Shown here piece by piece: positions 12,201-22,437 of a stretch of DNA of 64,000 nt. Under the pieces are notes generated by a model. The model searched no databases. It was not told the origin of the DNA and worked only from the letters and a program-made list of their open reading frames with translations. Each line of letters opens with the position of its first letter. The stretch's first letter is position 1. A program made the position numbers and the translations under genes. Source of the DNA: Favolaschia claudopus (Eukaryota > Basidiomycota > Agaricomycetes > Agaricales > Mycenaceae); the NCBI GenBank assembly GCA_037176885.1, contig JAWWNJ010000033.1, positions 1,240,001 through 1,304,000 on the forward strand, in the 5' to 3' direction.

Positions 12201-13272
12201 AGATAGAGAGCGTGGGATCCCCGCGCCCTTATGTCAGCATCACACTGTGACATTGTCACGCTCGACGTCGAATGTCACACTCCATTTTGGACTGAGCCGC
12301 CGTTTCCTATTCCTTTTGCATTGTCTGTGACCACAAAGCCATAAGTAAATACGAAGATCTACTTTAGTACCTTAGGGAAATACTGCAACATAGATAAATA
12401 TTTGAAGCTGAACTGGATTTATTGAAAGTGAAACAATGCTCCCGAACCAAAATTCTTTCAATAAATCATCGGCATCAACTATTGGGCAAAAAACCATGCA
12501 GGTGTCCTTGGAAAAGCTAAATGCAGTTATCTTCGTACCCAAACCCATGGAATTATCCCAGAATTCGGTCAAAAGGGGTTGAAAACAAGGAAATCGCCCA
12601 AAAAGGAGCGTCACATTTGATCACATGACGTAGGTTCCGTATGAATGAGCCCTACCTTAGCACGATGCCAAGGTCCAGATTGGAATTTTGCCCAATACAA
12701 GTCTTAGATAGAGGTTCAATGAAGGGTTCCTATTGGGCAGACTTGCCCAAATGTCCCTTGGTCTCTTGCTATATGATCCATAAAAAATTGAGACCACTTT
12801 TTTTTCTCAGTGTTTCTATGTGGTTTTCTCACCGAGGAGAATTTGGCCAGCACAGCCACAGGATAGTAATCTCGGCACGCTTCGGCAGCTCGCTTGAGGG
12901 TGGGACCTGTCAACCTGTTGGGCGTGATTGGTGACGGGACCTCCCTTGCAGTTTGGAAGGTGCTTTTCAGAGCGAAAACCAAAATTTCAGTGCCAAAACA
13001 GCGAGAATGTCTTCTGAGTCTGTAGGTCAGCCCCTCTGCAGGCCGGAAAACCATGAAAATTTTTTGCGCACCTGGGCATTTGGCCGTGGGAAGTATTACA
13101 TAACATCCTTACAGTGGCGGCGCCATCTGATGCCACCCCTAAAAATAGAACAGCCCATTTCTGGAACTTTTGATGCAAGCGGAGTTGATTGGGGCCCCAT
13201 CATTTTTTGGGGGGTGGCATCAGATGGCGCCGCCACTGTAAGTAAGGTGCCGGGATCCCACGCTCTCTATCT
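12201..13272. mobile_element. TIR element of about 1.07 kb with nested MITE
   Basis: The sequence AGATAGAGAGCGTGGGATCC at 12201-12220 is repeated as an exact inverted copy at 13253-13272. TA lies outside both ends (12199-12200 and 13273-13274), as expected for a TA-target DNA transposon. A further few bases outside perfect identity remain similar (CGCGCCCTT against GGCACCTT). The interior has no convincing gene and contains a complete 127-bp MITE near its right end, so the outer element is the older insertion. Short GGGCAAA/TTTGCCC motifs recur in the interior. Confidence 0.7.
13112..13238. mobile_element. CAGTGGCGGC MITE, 127 bp, nested
   Basis: A tiny non-coding element with 28-bp perfect terminal inverted repeats beginning CAGTGGCGGCGCCATCTGAT and continuing GCCACCCC. 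TA flanks it on both sides (13110-13111 and 13239-13240). It lies inside the 12201-13272 element. It belongs with the MITE at 18407-18786, which shares the CAGTGGCGGC start and the TGATGYCACCCC block, but its interior differs. Confidence 0.88.
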
Positions 13273-13465
13273 TATTTGCATATTTCTAGCATAATGATAT
13301 GATCAAACAATTATGATCTGCCATCAAATAGCCAAAAAAGGCAAAACCACCAAAATCTAGCTTGACCTGGACAGACCATATTATAGCCCTCAATGGGTAG
13401 ATAGATGTGGCATTTCGAATTGGGCAAAAATATTCATCGGTTCTGTCGCCATAACCCATGCAATA

Positions 13466-13992
13466 CTCGGTGTGACCAAAAGTAACCAGAATCGGAAATT
13501 GCGTGTTTTCAACCAGATTTTGTGGGCGACTGCTGGGCAAACTGACCCCATCGGCAGTGTATAAGCGTATACCATTGCATACAAGGCGGGCAAAAGGTTG
13601 CATGGTCTCTTTGTCCTATTATTACACATTCTTTTTATGTATGCTTTGAGGCGGGAAATTGGTGTGCCGAGTTGCCTCCCTCTCTGAACAACGGGAAACA
13701 CCTCCCAACCTTAAATATTGGATCTATAGACTATTGGGATACTAAGCACCTTTTTGAGGTACTTACTGGCTCGAAACTCCGGCATCTCCCCTTCAGACAG
13801 CGCAAATATTTCGAAATTGGTCCACTTTCAAAGATTAAATCACCAACTCAAAACAAAACATTGCATGCCATGCCCATACCATGGAAGTCGTAGAAAAGAT
13901 GATTTAGAGGAGCCCTGTATCACTTGAAGTTGTTTGAGTTTTGAAATTCCGCTCTAAAAAGCCAAATTCCGGTTACTTTTGGTCACACCGAG
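13466..13992. mobile_element. CTCGGTGTGACC TIR element, 527 bp
   Basis: CTCGGTGTGACCAAAAGTAACC at 13466 is present as an inverted copy ending at 13992, with TA outside each end (13464-13465 and 13993-13994). Similarity between the arms extends imperfectly into GAATCGGAAATT versus AATTCCG. The interior has short open frames only. A related single end (TACTCGGTATTGACAAAAGTAACC) is found alone near 39462, suggesting a dispersed family. Confidence 0.7.
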
Positions 13993-16710
13993 TATTGTGG
14001 TTTTCGTCAATTTTGGCCTTTTTGCTATTTTTTCCGACTTTGAAGTCCATATATCTCGGTATTGCATGCACATTTTTGCACTAGACTGCCTAGCACTTTG
14101 ATTTGGGCAAGAGTGTTCATCCAGCATCCAGAAATGAGAAAAAACAGCGACGCTTTCACTTTTTGTGAGGACGAGTATGTGAAGATGCGTCTTGCTGACT
14201 CCAGCATGAGGGACGACCAAGGTATATTCAAGCTTGAGGTATATACATAGTTGTGAACAGAATGCCCAAGATCAGCAGCCATTGGAGCCATCGGCTGCGC
14301 ACACGCCAAAAGCCACCAGATGGCTCGTATGGCTTTTGCGCAACCTCTCTATTCTCGGTGAGCCTACCCTTCCGCTTTCTGCCCATGTTCATTCATAATC
14401 ACTCGCATCCATATCTCAGTCACTCGGTGTCCGAGGTCGACGTTCTTGCTTCAGCAAGCTAATCAACTCTTCGGTGCCTTTCTCCATTTTGACAACTTGA
14501 AGTGTGTTGCATTGCATGGATCTCGCTTGCCATTCAACTGCCCTCAGTTTTTCGGTTCCTTTTTTTACTTGAGATCAGCAGATATACCGTGAACTCTCCA
14601 AGCCATGTGAGCAAAGTCGTTGCGGTTGGAATTCTTCTCTGCCTCTTACTGCGCAGCAGCATTGATGATTTTTCTCTGTGCCACCAGCGGACTCTGTTGG
14701 GATGTTTCCGTCATTTGAATCTTCGTGAAGCATCTATTCCAATTGACTGATAGGGCAATCACGCCGGCCTATTTGTTCACGGCAAAATCTTTTTGAATCC
14801 AACATGCATTGAATGCAGATCAGGGTTGATTCACATACTCAGCTCATGGGGCAAAGCCGGGAGCCCTCGCAAAACAGATTGAGGGCACTTCCTCCCCACT
14901 GGTACATGAATAGCAATACAAACTACTCGCCATATAGAATGTTATCTGAGCAGTCGCGAAGGGGACAAAAGAGTACTTAACATGACATCCGAGTCCACTC
15001 ATGTCGCAAAAATCGAAAGTTAGAGATAAGAGATTATAACCACTTACAGCCGATATAACCGGTTATAGCAAGGTTATAGTGAGGTTATAACCTAGCTGAT
15101 AACAGCTTATACCTCAGGCGCATCCTAATGGCTCTGGATCCCAGACTACCTACCCCCCTATGCAACCTCATCGTACAGATTTAAAATGACATCATGTATA
15201 GTAACGGCATATAATTTCGATTTTTGCGACACAATAATTCGTTACAAAGAGTAACACGGGAGAAAGCTGTAAAGAAGCTGCGCAGATTGGTGAGAATGCT
15301 AAGAAAATAGATTCAGACAGATCAAATCAGGAAAATGGAGCGAGAGAAGAACTTAGGGCAAGGGTTCGTGGCAGAGAGCAGAGGGATCAACACGAGATCA
15401 GCTGCTGTGGTTGCCGGTTTGAGCGAATGATGGCTGGCTGTTCAGACGAATGATTCAAAGTCCCGGTACATCAGACCTCACAGCAGTCTAAGCAAAAATC
15501 AAGTAAAACTTTGACGCGGGCGACGAGCCACCAAACGAGCCACCATATGCCGTAGCCGCTCCACAGCGCATGCCGTGAGAGCCACTGGGTGGCTACCAAA
15601 GTCTCTATTGTACTAGGACTCGGCGGCGGTTTTTCCCGCACAGTGATGCGCCGCTTTTCGAATTTATCTCCACAAACAAGCGCTTCTCTGGTCGCCCGTC
15701 ACTCAAGCGGGGACAATCAGCATGGGCCTCTCACGGGATTTCCAGCAAATTGGCTGGGCGCCTCTCCCACAGCGTGTCCCAGGCAAAACTGGATCCCGGC
15801 CCGTCATGGGGACACGTAGAGTAGGCCGCCGCCCAGGGCGTAAATGTTCTCACAGTAAATGTTCTCACACGTGTGCCGCGTACATACTTACTTATGATTC
15901 CGCGGTTCCTTGCTATTCCCTCCCGACCGCTTGTGATGGCGCGTCAATGGGATCATAAATTACGCGAAATGTATGTAAATTCTGATAACTCGTTAATGTG
16001 TTCAATAGCCTTTCAAAACCATTTAAAAGCATTCGGTGCCCCGGGGCCGCCCCACCCCGAGCCCACACACAGCCAGCGTGTCCCGGGACACGCTGGCGCT
16101 GCCAGTTCCCTTATTGGGCCGTGTCCCATAAAAACTAAGCAAAATCAAATTGTTGTGATGGTCGGTGTTCACCCGAGATGCCCGGGTATGCGTCGGAACT
16201 GTTGCCGAGCCGTCGGGATCAGCCGGCCGAACAGGCATTATGTTGATTTTGGCCTTCTCAGAACAATTTTCTAGTTTCGACACTGCCCAGTGCACCAGAC
16301 CTCCAAATGACCTTCAACGCATCTTTACACCCCTCTCTTACCTTTGGGCTGAATTCCTCGCGTTTTGCGCTGTTTCAGTATTGATTTCGTCACCGATGGG
16401 AAAATTTAAAAATAAATTTAATAACCATTTATGGTGCGCTCGGCCTAAACACCACCAAACAAGCACGAGATTTACTTATTCCACCTGATCAAAACCTTCC
16501 CACGACTGATCCTCTGGCCAAAACACTCCGATAATCGCCGGAGGGTCCAGACGATGCATTAGGTTCTGAAGGTCCATCGGTTGACATATACACGATTTAC
16601 TGACTTCTTTAGATCTTACTACCGGGCCGTGTCTGTCCTACTTAATACTTCTTTGCTGCTACTTAGTTTTCCTGCTCCAACGTAGAACCAGTATGCTCTT
16701 TATGTAAATC
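13993..16710. other. No recognisable gene; small repeats
   Basis: No supported coding region. Notable are a cluster of GGTTATA and TATAACC motifs around 15045-15115, repeated GTGTCCC motifs at about 15776, 15822 (inverted), 16078 and 16125, and a perfect 24-bp palindrome (listed separately). These look like decayed ends of small DNA elements, but I could not pair them into a complete element. Confidence 0.4.
16073..16096. repeat. Perfect 24-bp palindrome
   Basis: CCAGCGTGTCCC is followed immediately by its reverse complement GGGACACGCTGG with no spacer. The half-site CAGCGTGTCCC also occurs alone at about 15771. A zero-spacer palindrome next to repeated half-sites may be two abutted transposon termini, but no target duplication could be assigned. 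Confidence 0.85.
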
Positions 16711-17298
16711 AACTATGTATTGTAATGCCGGTGCCCGGCTTACACAAAAGGGGGAGCTTGCGCTAATTCCGTCCAACCTGAACAGAAATGATCTTGTGAG
16801 AGGCAAAGGCAAAGTTTCGTCTTTAAATCAGCCTTACATACACAACTCAAGCCATACTTACTTCTTGTCTTAGTGCCGCAGTCCCGGTAAAACCTGCTAC
16901 CATAGAGCTGAATTCAAGAATCTGTGCAATTTTGAGTGCTGCCCAGGCTAATGGTTCTGATTTTTTTTGGGGGGGAATAGAATTGATGGACTCGGAACCG
17001 TGTGAACTGAAGCTGATAGTATTCCTGCCTTTGTGTTTTCTTCGAAAGAAAGTCGGGAGTAATTTCCTATTTGCGAGCCCTTGGCTGAGAGTGTTTACAA
17101 ATTCCTGAATTCAGCTCTATGGTAGCAGGTTTTACCGGGACTGCGGCACTAAGACAAGAAGTATGGCTTGAGTTGTGTATGTAAGGCTGATTTAACGAAA
17201 CTTTGCCTCTCACAAGATCTTTTCTGTTCAGGCTGGACGGAATTAGAGCAAGCTCCCCCTTTTCTGTAAGCCGGGCACCGGCATTACAATACATAGTT
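16711..17298. mobile_element. Fold-back element with roughly 200-bp arms
   Basis: The segment starting AACTATGTATTGTAATGCCG at 16711 and running to about 16923 is repeated in inverted orientation from about 17098 to 17298. The arms are clearly more than 90 percent alike by eye, with small indels (for example GGCAAAGGCAAAG in one arm against GGCAAAG in the other). The spacer of about 175 bp contains a T8G9 run near 16961. No coding content was seen. Clear target duplications were not found, so boundaries are those of the inverted repeat. Confidence 0.85.
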
Positions 17299-18406
17299 TG
17301 CACTTTCCCCTGATTGCGCCGCTGTATAGTAGGCCACTTGTCTCCTGTTTGACATCACGTTTGATGGCGTACCCGTGGGAGAGTAGGCACATTGCACAGC
17401 CATCCACTTTTCGGAAACCTCAGACAAAAGGGGGGAGCAAGCTCCCCCAATCAGTGTTTTGACAATTTGATTGCCGTGTTGTCAGGCGTTGCGACAACAC
17501 GACAACGGCCACAACACCCCGCCAAATCGCACAACACCTCTCCACGGTTTTCCGCACATTGTGCTGGGTATCCAGAAGGGAAAAACGACGAAAAAGAAAG
17601 CGAAAAGGGGAAGAAGAGAGAGAATTCAAGGGTATTGGCGAGTCTTCGTTGGGTCTCAGACAACTCTGAGTTTGATCTCTTGCCTCGCTTTACAGTAACA
17701 TTGTTCGTCGGCTGAGCTCATTCAATTGAAGGACGAGATTTTGATTCAATAGTGATTTGATTCAAGCAGAGCGGAAATTCACATTCAACTCCGTACAGAA
17801 GCAGTATCTAACGCATCATCTTGTAGACACTAAAATGAAATCCCTCCGTGGGTCCAGGCAATTCAAAGCCGGAGATAAGCATAAAGAATGGTTCTCATCG
17901 AGAATCCAAAGATGGACGCTGGTAACTGGCAAAGGTGAATGATTCTTGTCATGTTTTGATCACTTTGAAGGTAGTTGAGGGGGCGAAAGGAGTCCACAGC
18001 GCTGTAAAGCAATTATGTAGCTGGAAAGACTCGGAGGGAAGGATCAGAATCAATACTCACTTGTGTACCTAAGTTGCTCCCTTTTCAGGGGCAGAAAGAT
18101 ACAGCACTGCTTAGATTTGTATACTGACTGTGTCTCCTCATTCCTGGGCTAGTATCGAGATCCTGGCTGAGAATATTTGAAGCGCGAGTGACTCGGAAGC
18201 CGTGGATCGATGATTTGGACCTTGCGAATGAAAACAGACAGATTTTCGCGATTTTTGACAGGGAAGCGGTATTAAACAGTGCAGACAATCTACCAGAGTA
18301 GTCGCCAAGTCAAACCGAGTGGTATACAAAACAGAGTGGCGAGAGGTAGCGGTGAAAGGCAAGAAAGTGCACATAATGTGACGTGGCCGTCACATCAGTG
18401 CACATA
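17299..18406. other. No recognisable gene
   Basis: Several overlapping open frames of 60-107 codons occur between 17392 and 17942 on both strands, none with a recognisable motif. An AGGGGGGAGCAAGCTCCCCC palindrome near 17428 echoes the GGGGGAGCTTGC of the preceding fold-back arms. I consider the stretch non-coding. Confidence 0.4.
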
Positions 18407-18786
18407 CAGTGGCGGCAAAATCTGATGTCACCCCCAAAAAACGAAATTCTCATCCATTCAACTCGTTTTCTTTTCTGTGCCCTGTTTTCTGTGGTCGGAC
18501 CTAACAGTGCATTCAAGACATAGATTTAAAACACATGCACCCCTTTTCTATCTTAGGATACCTCAAAAATTGACACTTTTTGGGCAAGACTTTCCAACCA
18601 TCTTTGGCCCAGTCCTCCTCAATGAACGTACCTGTCTTTCTCAATCTTGCTTCCACACGCAGTGTATTTGCCGTGCCAATGGATCTGCGCCCTTGTCGCC
18701 CCCAGACGGCGATGGCAAGGGCAGATTCGAGGCGGTTTGATAAAAATTTCCTTTTTTGGGGGTGACATCAGATTTTGCCGCCACTG
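18407..18786. mobile_element. CAGTGGCGGC MITE, 380 bp
   Basis: Terminal inverted repeats of about 35 bp begin CAGTGGCGGCAAAATCTGAT and run through GTCACCCCCAAAAAA; TA flanks each end (18405-18406 and 18787-18788). The interior carries short open frames on both strands without motifs. End sequence and target duplication place it with the 127-bp MITE at 13112 and, more distantly, with the palindromic 7835 element. Confidence 0.9.
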
Positions 18787-19210
18787 TAAGTAACCTTTTG
18801 GCGGGGAGGTTTCGGCATACTGCCGCAGACCAAAAATCAACCATTTCCGCTCGTATTTTTACACAGACAGAGAGTAGAGTATACAGAATTACCTCTGAGA
18901 TGCTTCCGGGAATTAAAATGCGACTGAGGCATAGAACATACCGGCGTCGGATTATGTGCTCCGAGTGGCTGCGCGTTATGTGCGTTAAGTGCACCCAGCT
19001 GATCAGACTAAGATAAAATACATTTACACGTTATACACAGATATCAAAGCTTTTGGAACGACAATATAGCGCAACCAACGCGCCGCCGCCGACGAAAGCG
19101 AGTTTCTCGATTGGGAACAATCACCGACCCATCATGTCACGCGACGGCATCTCGGCACCACCCTGATGCGTCACATGACGCCGAGCGTGAATAAGTCTCT
19201 TTATCTGCTT

Positions 19211-19250
19211 ATATTTACGTTTTGATCAGCGCTGATCAAAACGTAAATAT
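19211..19250. repeat. Perfect 40-bp palindrome
   Basis: ATATTTACGTTTTGATCAGC is followed directly by its exact reverse complement with no spacer. It sits just after the first copy of the direct-repeat pair. Perfect spacerless palindromes this long are unstable and therefore usually recent, or are end-to-end joined transposon termini. I could not assign an element. Confidence 0.9.
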
Positions 19251-20609
19251 GTCACGTCACGGTAAATCGCCGCGTCGGCATCAAAATGCCATCAGCTGTC
19301 AATCTGTTGCCTGTTTAGGAAACAAGCTGCACCCTCGCGCGCTCCTGCATGTTGGGTGCTCTGATTGGAAGACCATTTCGATTGACAAGGCCATTGAGTC
19401 TATAGTTACCTGCTGGAAAGAAAACAATGTTTTTAAAGCCCTTTTTCGTGAGAAACAAGGCAATATACATACAGGGTGCATTGCTGAGCTCAAGGAACAA
19501 TACAGCTATATTTCTGGACCCAACAACTCATCATTTAGCTCATACTAAGAGAGGTATTAGGGGGGAACGACTCTCTATTGAGTTGATGGCTCTTGGGATA
19601 GAAAATTGGACTCAGTTGGAATCAGTGGCTTGTTTGCCACATGCGCATGCTCTCTAAGAGGTAGGACTCCTGTATATAGGGTCAAACTATACTCTATATT
19701 CATTGATTATGCAATATTGATATCAGGAACATTCCCTCAACTCCCTACTGAAGCTGAGGAAGCAACACATTCCAAATCACGAGGTTTTCACAAAAAAAGT
19801 AATTATTTGGCGTCGAAAAGGGCTCCCGTACTCAGAAAATGGGCTAGAGTGCTCATATACATTTACCAGGACTGACCCTCGACGCCGGCGCGGGTCTGCA
19901 CACGATATTGCTCTTCAGTATTGTTTTGATGGGATGATGTAAGTTGGCTGATTTGCGTGTCGTACACGTCAATAAGACGCGTTTTTAGAGCGTAGAATAT
20001 GATTTCATGCTTATAATATTATATGACACGCTCAAAACGCGTCTGAACGATGGCAAACGCGCGGACTGACGCAGTAAGTTGAGAAAGTAAATCTTGATCA
20101 CAACGCTAAGCGGCGTGATAGATCCACCGTCATATACTGCGTTGGGAAAGCCCTAGACCGTTAGCCGAGGGCCGATTTACAAAATTTACGATCTTTACCG
20201 TAAATTTACCCAGCGTAAGTACTTACGCTACTTACGCTCTCCACATTCACTTACGCAGCAAAATAGATTCAATGTGCTTTATTCTGGCACACCCTGCTCT
20301 CACGACTCTTTGGGGAGGATCCACTAGGCCTACTGAATGATTCTGTATCCTCAGAATGTTGAAAGACACTGCATATTTGGCGTAAATTCGCGTCGAAGCC
20401 AAGTTGAACATCACAAAAAGGAAATCAGCGGGTTCTCTTCACTGTTTCTGCACTAGATGTAGCCGGGACACCTTCTGTGCGTTCAAACAACTTATACAAC
20501 AGCTTGAATGAGCTACTTGGCAGAGATACCGCGCTAAATTCGAGGCTAACAGCTGGAAATACACAAAAATCACAGTATATTCTCCTCATTTCGGCTCGTA
20601 TCAATTGCA
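19251..20609. other. No recognisable gene
   Basis: No supported coding region. A cluster of TTACG motifs in both orientations, including two GCGTAAG, lies at about 20175-20255. The rest is unremarkable AT-rich sequence with short open frames. Confidence 0.4.
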
Positions 20610-20818
20610 TGAAGCTCTCAGACTAAAGTGCAAATACATTCACACGTCTGACTGACCGAGGTAGCAAAGGTTTTGGAACGACAATATAGCGACACCAACC
20701 CGCCGCCGCCTACGAAAGCAAGATACCCGATTGGGAACGATCACCGAGCGATCAGGTCACGCGACGGCATCTCGGCACCACCCTGATGCGTGACGCCGAG
20801 CGTAAGTATTTTGGAATA

Positions 20819-21281
20819 CAGCTGTTTTACGGTTTTTGTCCGGTTTTTGATGGAGTGGGGCATTTCGGCCTCCGAGTCGCCGTATGGCTCTATTTAAATT
20901 AAAGAACAATAACAATAATCACTTGTAATCCCTTGTGAAGCGAAATTAACAATTAAATACTTACTAATAATGTGTCTGACAGGACTACCAAACAAGCCAA
21001 TGATACAGCTGTTTTACGGTTTTTGTCCGGTTTTTGATCGAGTGGGGCATTTCGTTTCTTGTTTACACCTGTATGCCTCTGAGTCACCGTATGGCTCCAC
21101 TCTGACCTCAAATTGGGCTATTTCCAGCCATTTTGCTCCACCAGTGAATGCAGTGGGGCTGCGGTGGAGCGGTTAAGCTGTCGCCGGCTTCTCGGCGAGG
21201 GCACGCACTAGCAATCACAAGTAAACAACTTCTGAAGAGCCCCACTCCATCAGAAACCGGACAAAAACCGTAAAACAGCTG
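20819..21281. mobile_element. CAGCTGTTTTACGG element with duplicated left end
   Basis: A left end CAGCTGTTTTACGGTTTTTG occurs twice in the same orientation, at 20819 and at 21006. One inverted right end (CAAAAACCGTAAAACAGCTG) finishes at 21281. TA precedes both left ends (20817-20818 and 21004-21005) and follows the right end (21282-21283). The inner element (21006-21281, 276 bp) is a complete MITE. The outer left end, about 75 bp, resembles a truncated second copy. Similarity between the left copies runs through TCCGGTTTTTGATSGAGTGGGGCATTTCG. No coding capacity. Confidence 0.8.
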
Positions 21282-21579
21282 TAAGTATCCCAAACTTACA
21301 GTTAGTGCTGCCGCAAGGCGAGGTCGAGGTACCTTGAGGTGATGGCCCATCAACGTTGAACCCACCTTGAGATGACGTCACCTCAGTAGTCCACCTCGAA
21401 ATTCACTCTCTTCACTTCATTTCATTTCCTGAGCCGCGAAAAAAGTTCAGCTAGCCTCCAGTGACCCACTCATGAGCAAGCATCACGTTTCTCTGGTGCT
21501 AACAACTGTTTTTGAGTATTGTTTCCGAAAACAGTCTCAAGGCGCCATCACCTCGACTACCATAAATGGCAACAGTTTA

Positions 21580-21890
21580 CAGCTGTTCCGGAATACCTTG
21601 GCATGTTCACATTTTTTTTGCACACTTGGCACTTTTGATCGAGGTGATATGATGCACCATTTATGGAGATTTGGGCCGAATGCCGCTGTTCCCGACGCTT
21701 TCTGCCATCTCTTCTCATTTTCCGAGGACTTCTCCCCGTTTCATAGCCGGTGCGTAGCCGATGAGCTGCCGCTGCCAGGCGTCGCTAGCCGAGGTGATCC
21801 TTTCCTTTAAAGGTGCATCATATCAGTCCATCAAATGTGCGAGTTCCGTGCAAAAAAATGTGAACATGCCAAAGTATTCCGGAACAGCTG
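21580..21890. mobile_element. CAGCTGTTCCGG MITE, 311 bp
   Basis: Non-coding element with terminal inverted repeats of about 45 bp, starting CAGCTGTTCCGGAATAC and running through GGCATGTTCACATTTTTTT. TA flanks both ends (21578-21579 and 21891-21892). It shares only the CAGCTGTT start with the 20819-21281 element. It lies inside the left subterminal region of the large hAT element and is therefore younger than it. Confidence 0.88.
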
Positions 21891-21973
21891 TAAGGCCAAG
21901 GTCACCTCACCTCCGAGGGCCTCCACCTCGCGACAGCCGTCTCGGTGACCCAGACGTTCGGGTGTGACTTTGT

Positions 21974-22122
21974 TATCTTATCAGTAGACGGATTGTTCCG
22001 GCGGAGCTTCAATAAATGATAAGTAAGAGAATGTTGGGCCGAAATGTTCTAGCGTGATCGTTGTCTCATCTTTCCTTATCATTTATTCAAAGTCCGCCGG
22101 AACAATCCGAGAGAGATAAGAT
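21974..22122. mobile_element. Small inverted-repeat element, about 149 bp
   Basis: TATCTTATC followed by CGGATTGTTCCGGCGGA and AATAAATGATAAG at the left is mirrored by CTTATCATTTATT, TCCGCCGGAACAATCCG and GATAAGATA at the right. It interrupts the terminal inverted similarity of the surrounding hAT element, which resumes at about 22146, so it was inserted later. Exact ends and target duplication are uncertain. Confidence 0.7.
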
Positions 22123-22437
22123 ATGAAATCTGCCCTCAACCAATTCGCGAGGTCACACAAGAGGTGTGATCTGAACCCCCATCAACAGCACGTGCATCAA
22201 GAGGGGGGCAAAATATTATTGTTTGTTTATTGATTGACACCTCCCCGCACGCGTCGACGGCGTCGTAGAACGCGTCGCTTTCAGCGCTGCAAAGCGCGTT
22301 CAGCCACCGGGAATCAAGCTAGAACTCATCTATAACTCCCTGACTGTGCCCACTCTCCCCCACGCCCACCGTGAGCTTGAGACATGACGCCGATTTTGGT
22401 GTAAATAGTGTCAATACCGATTCTTCGACCCGCATAA

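Larger units (their letters stand above)
18995..20803. repeat. Pair of direct repeats, about 190 bp each
   Basis: A segment at about 18995-19189 recurs at about 20610-20803 in the same orientation. The shared core starts TTTTGGAACGACAATATAGCG (19051 and 20671) and ends GACGCCGAGCGT. The copies differ by about 10-15 percent and by small indels (GCGTCACATGACGCC against GCGTGACGCC). No target duplication or coding content was seen. They could be solo LTRs, decayed MITEs or the two ends of one element of about 1.8 kb. Confidence 0.7.
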
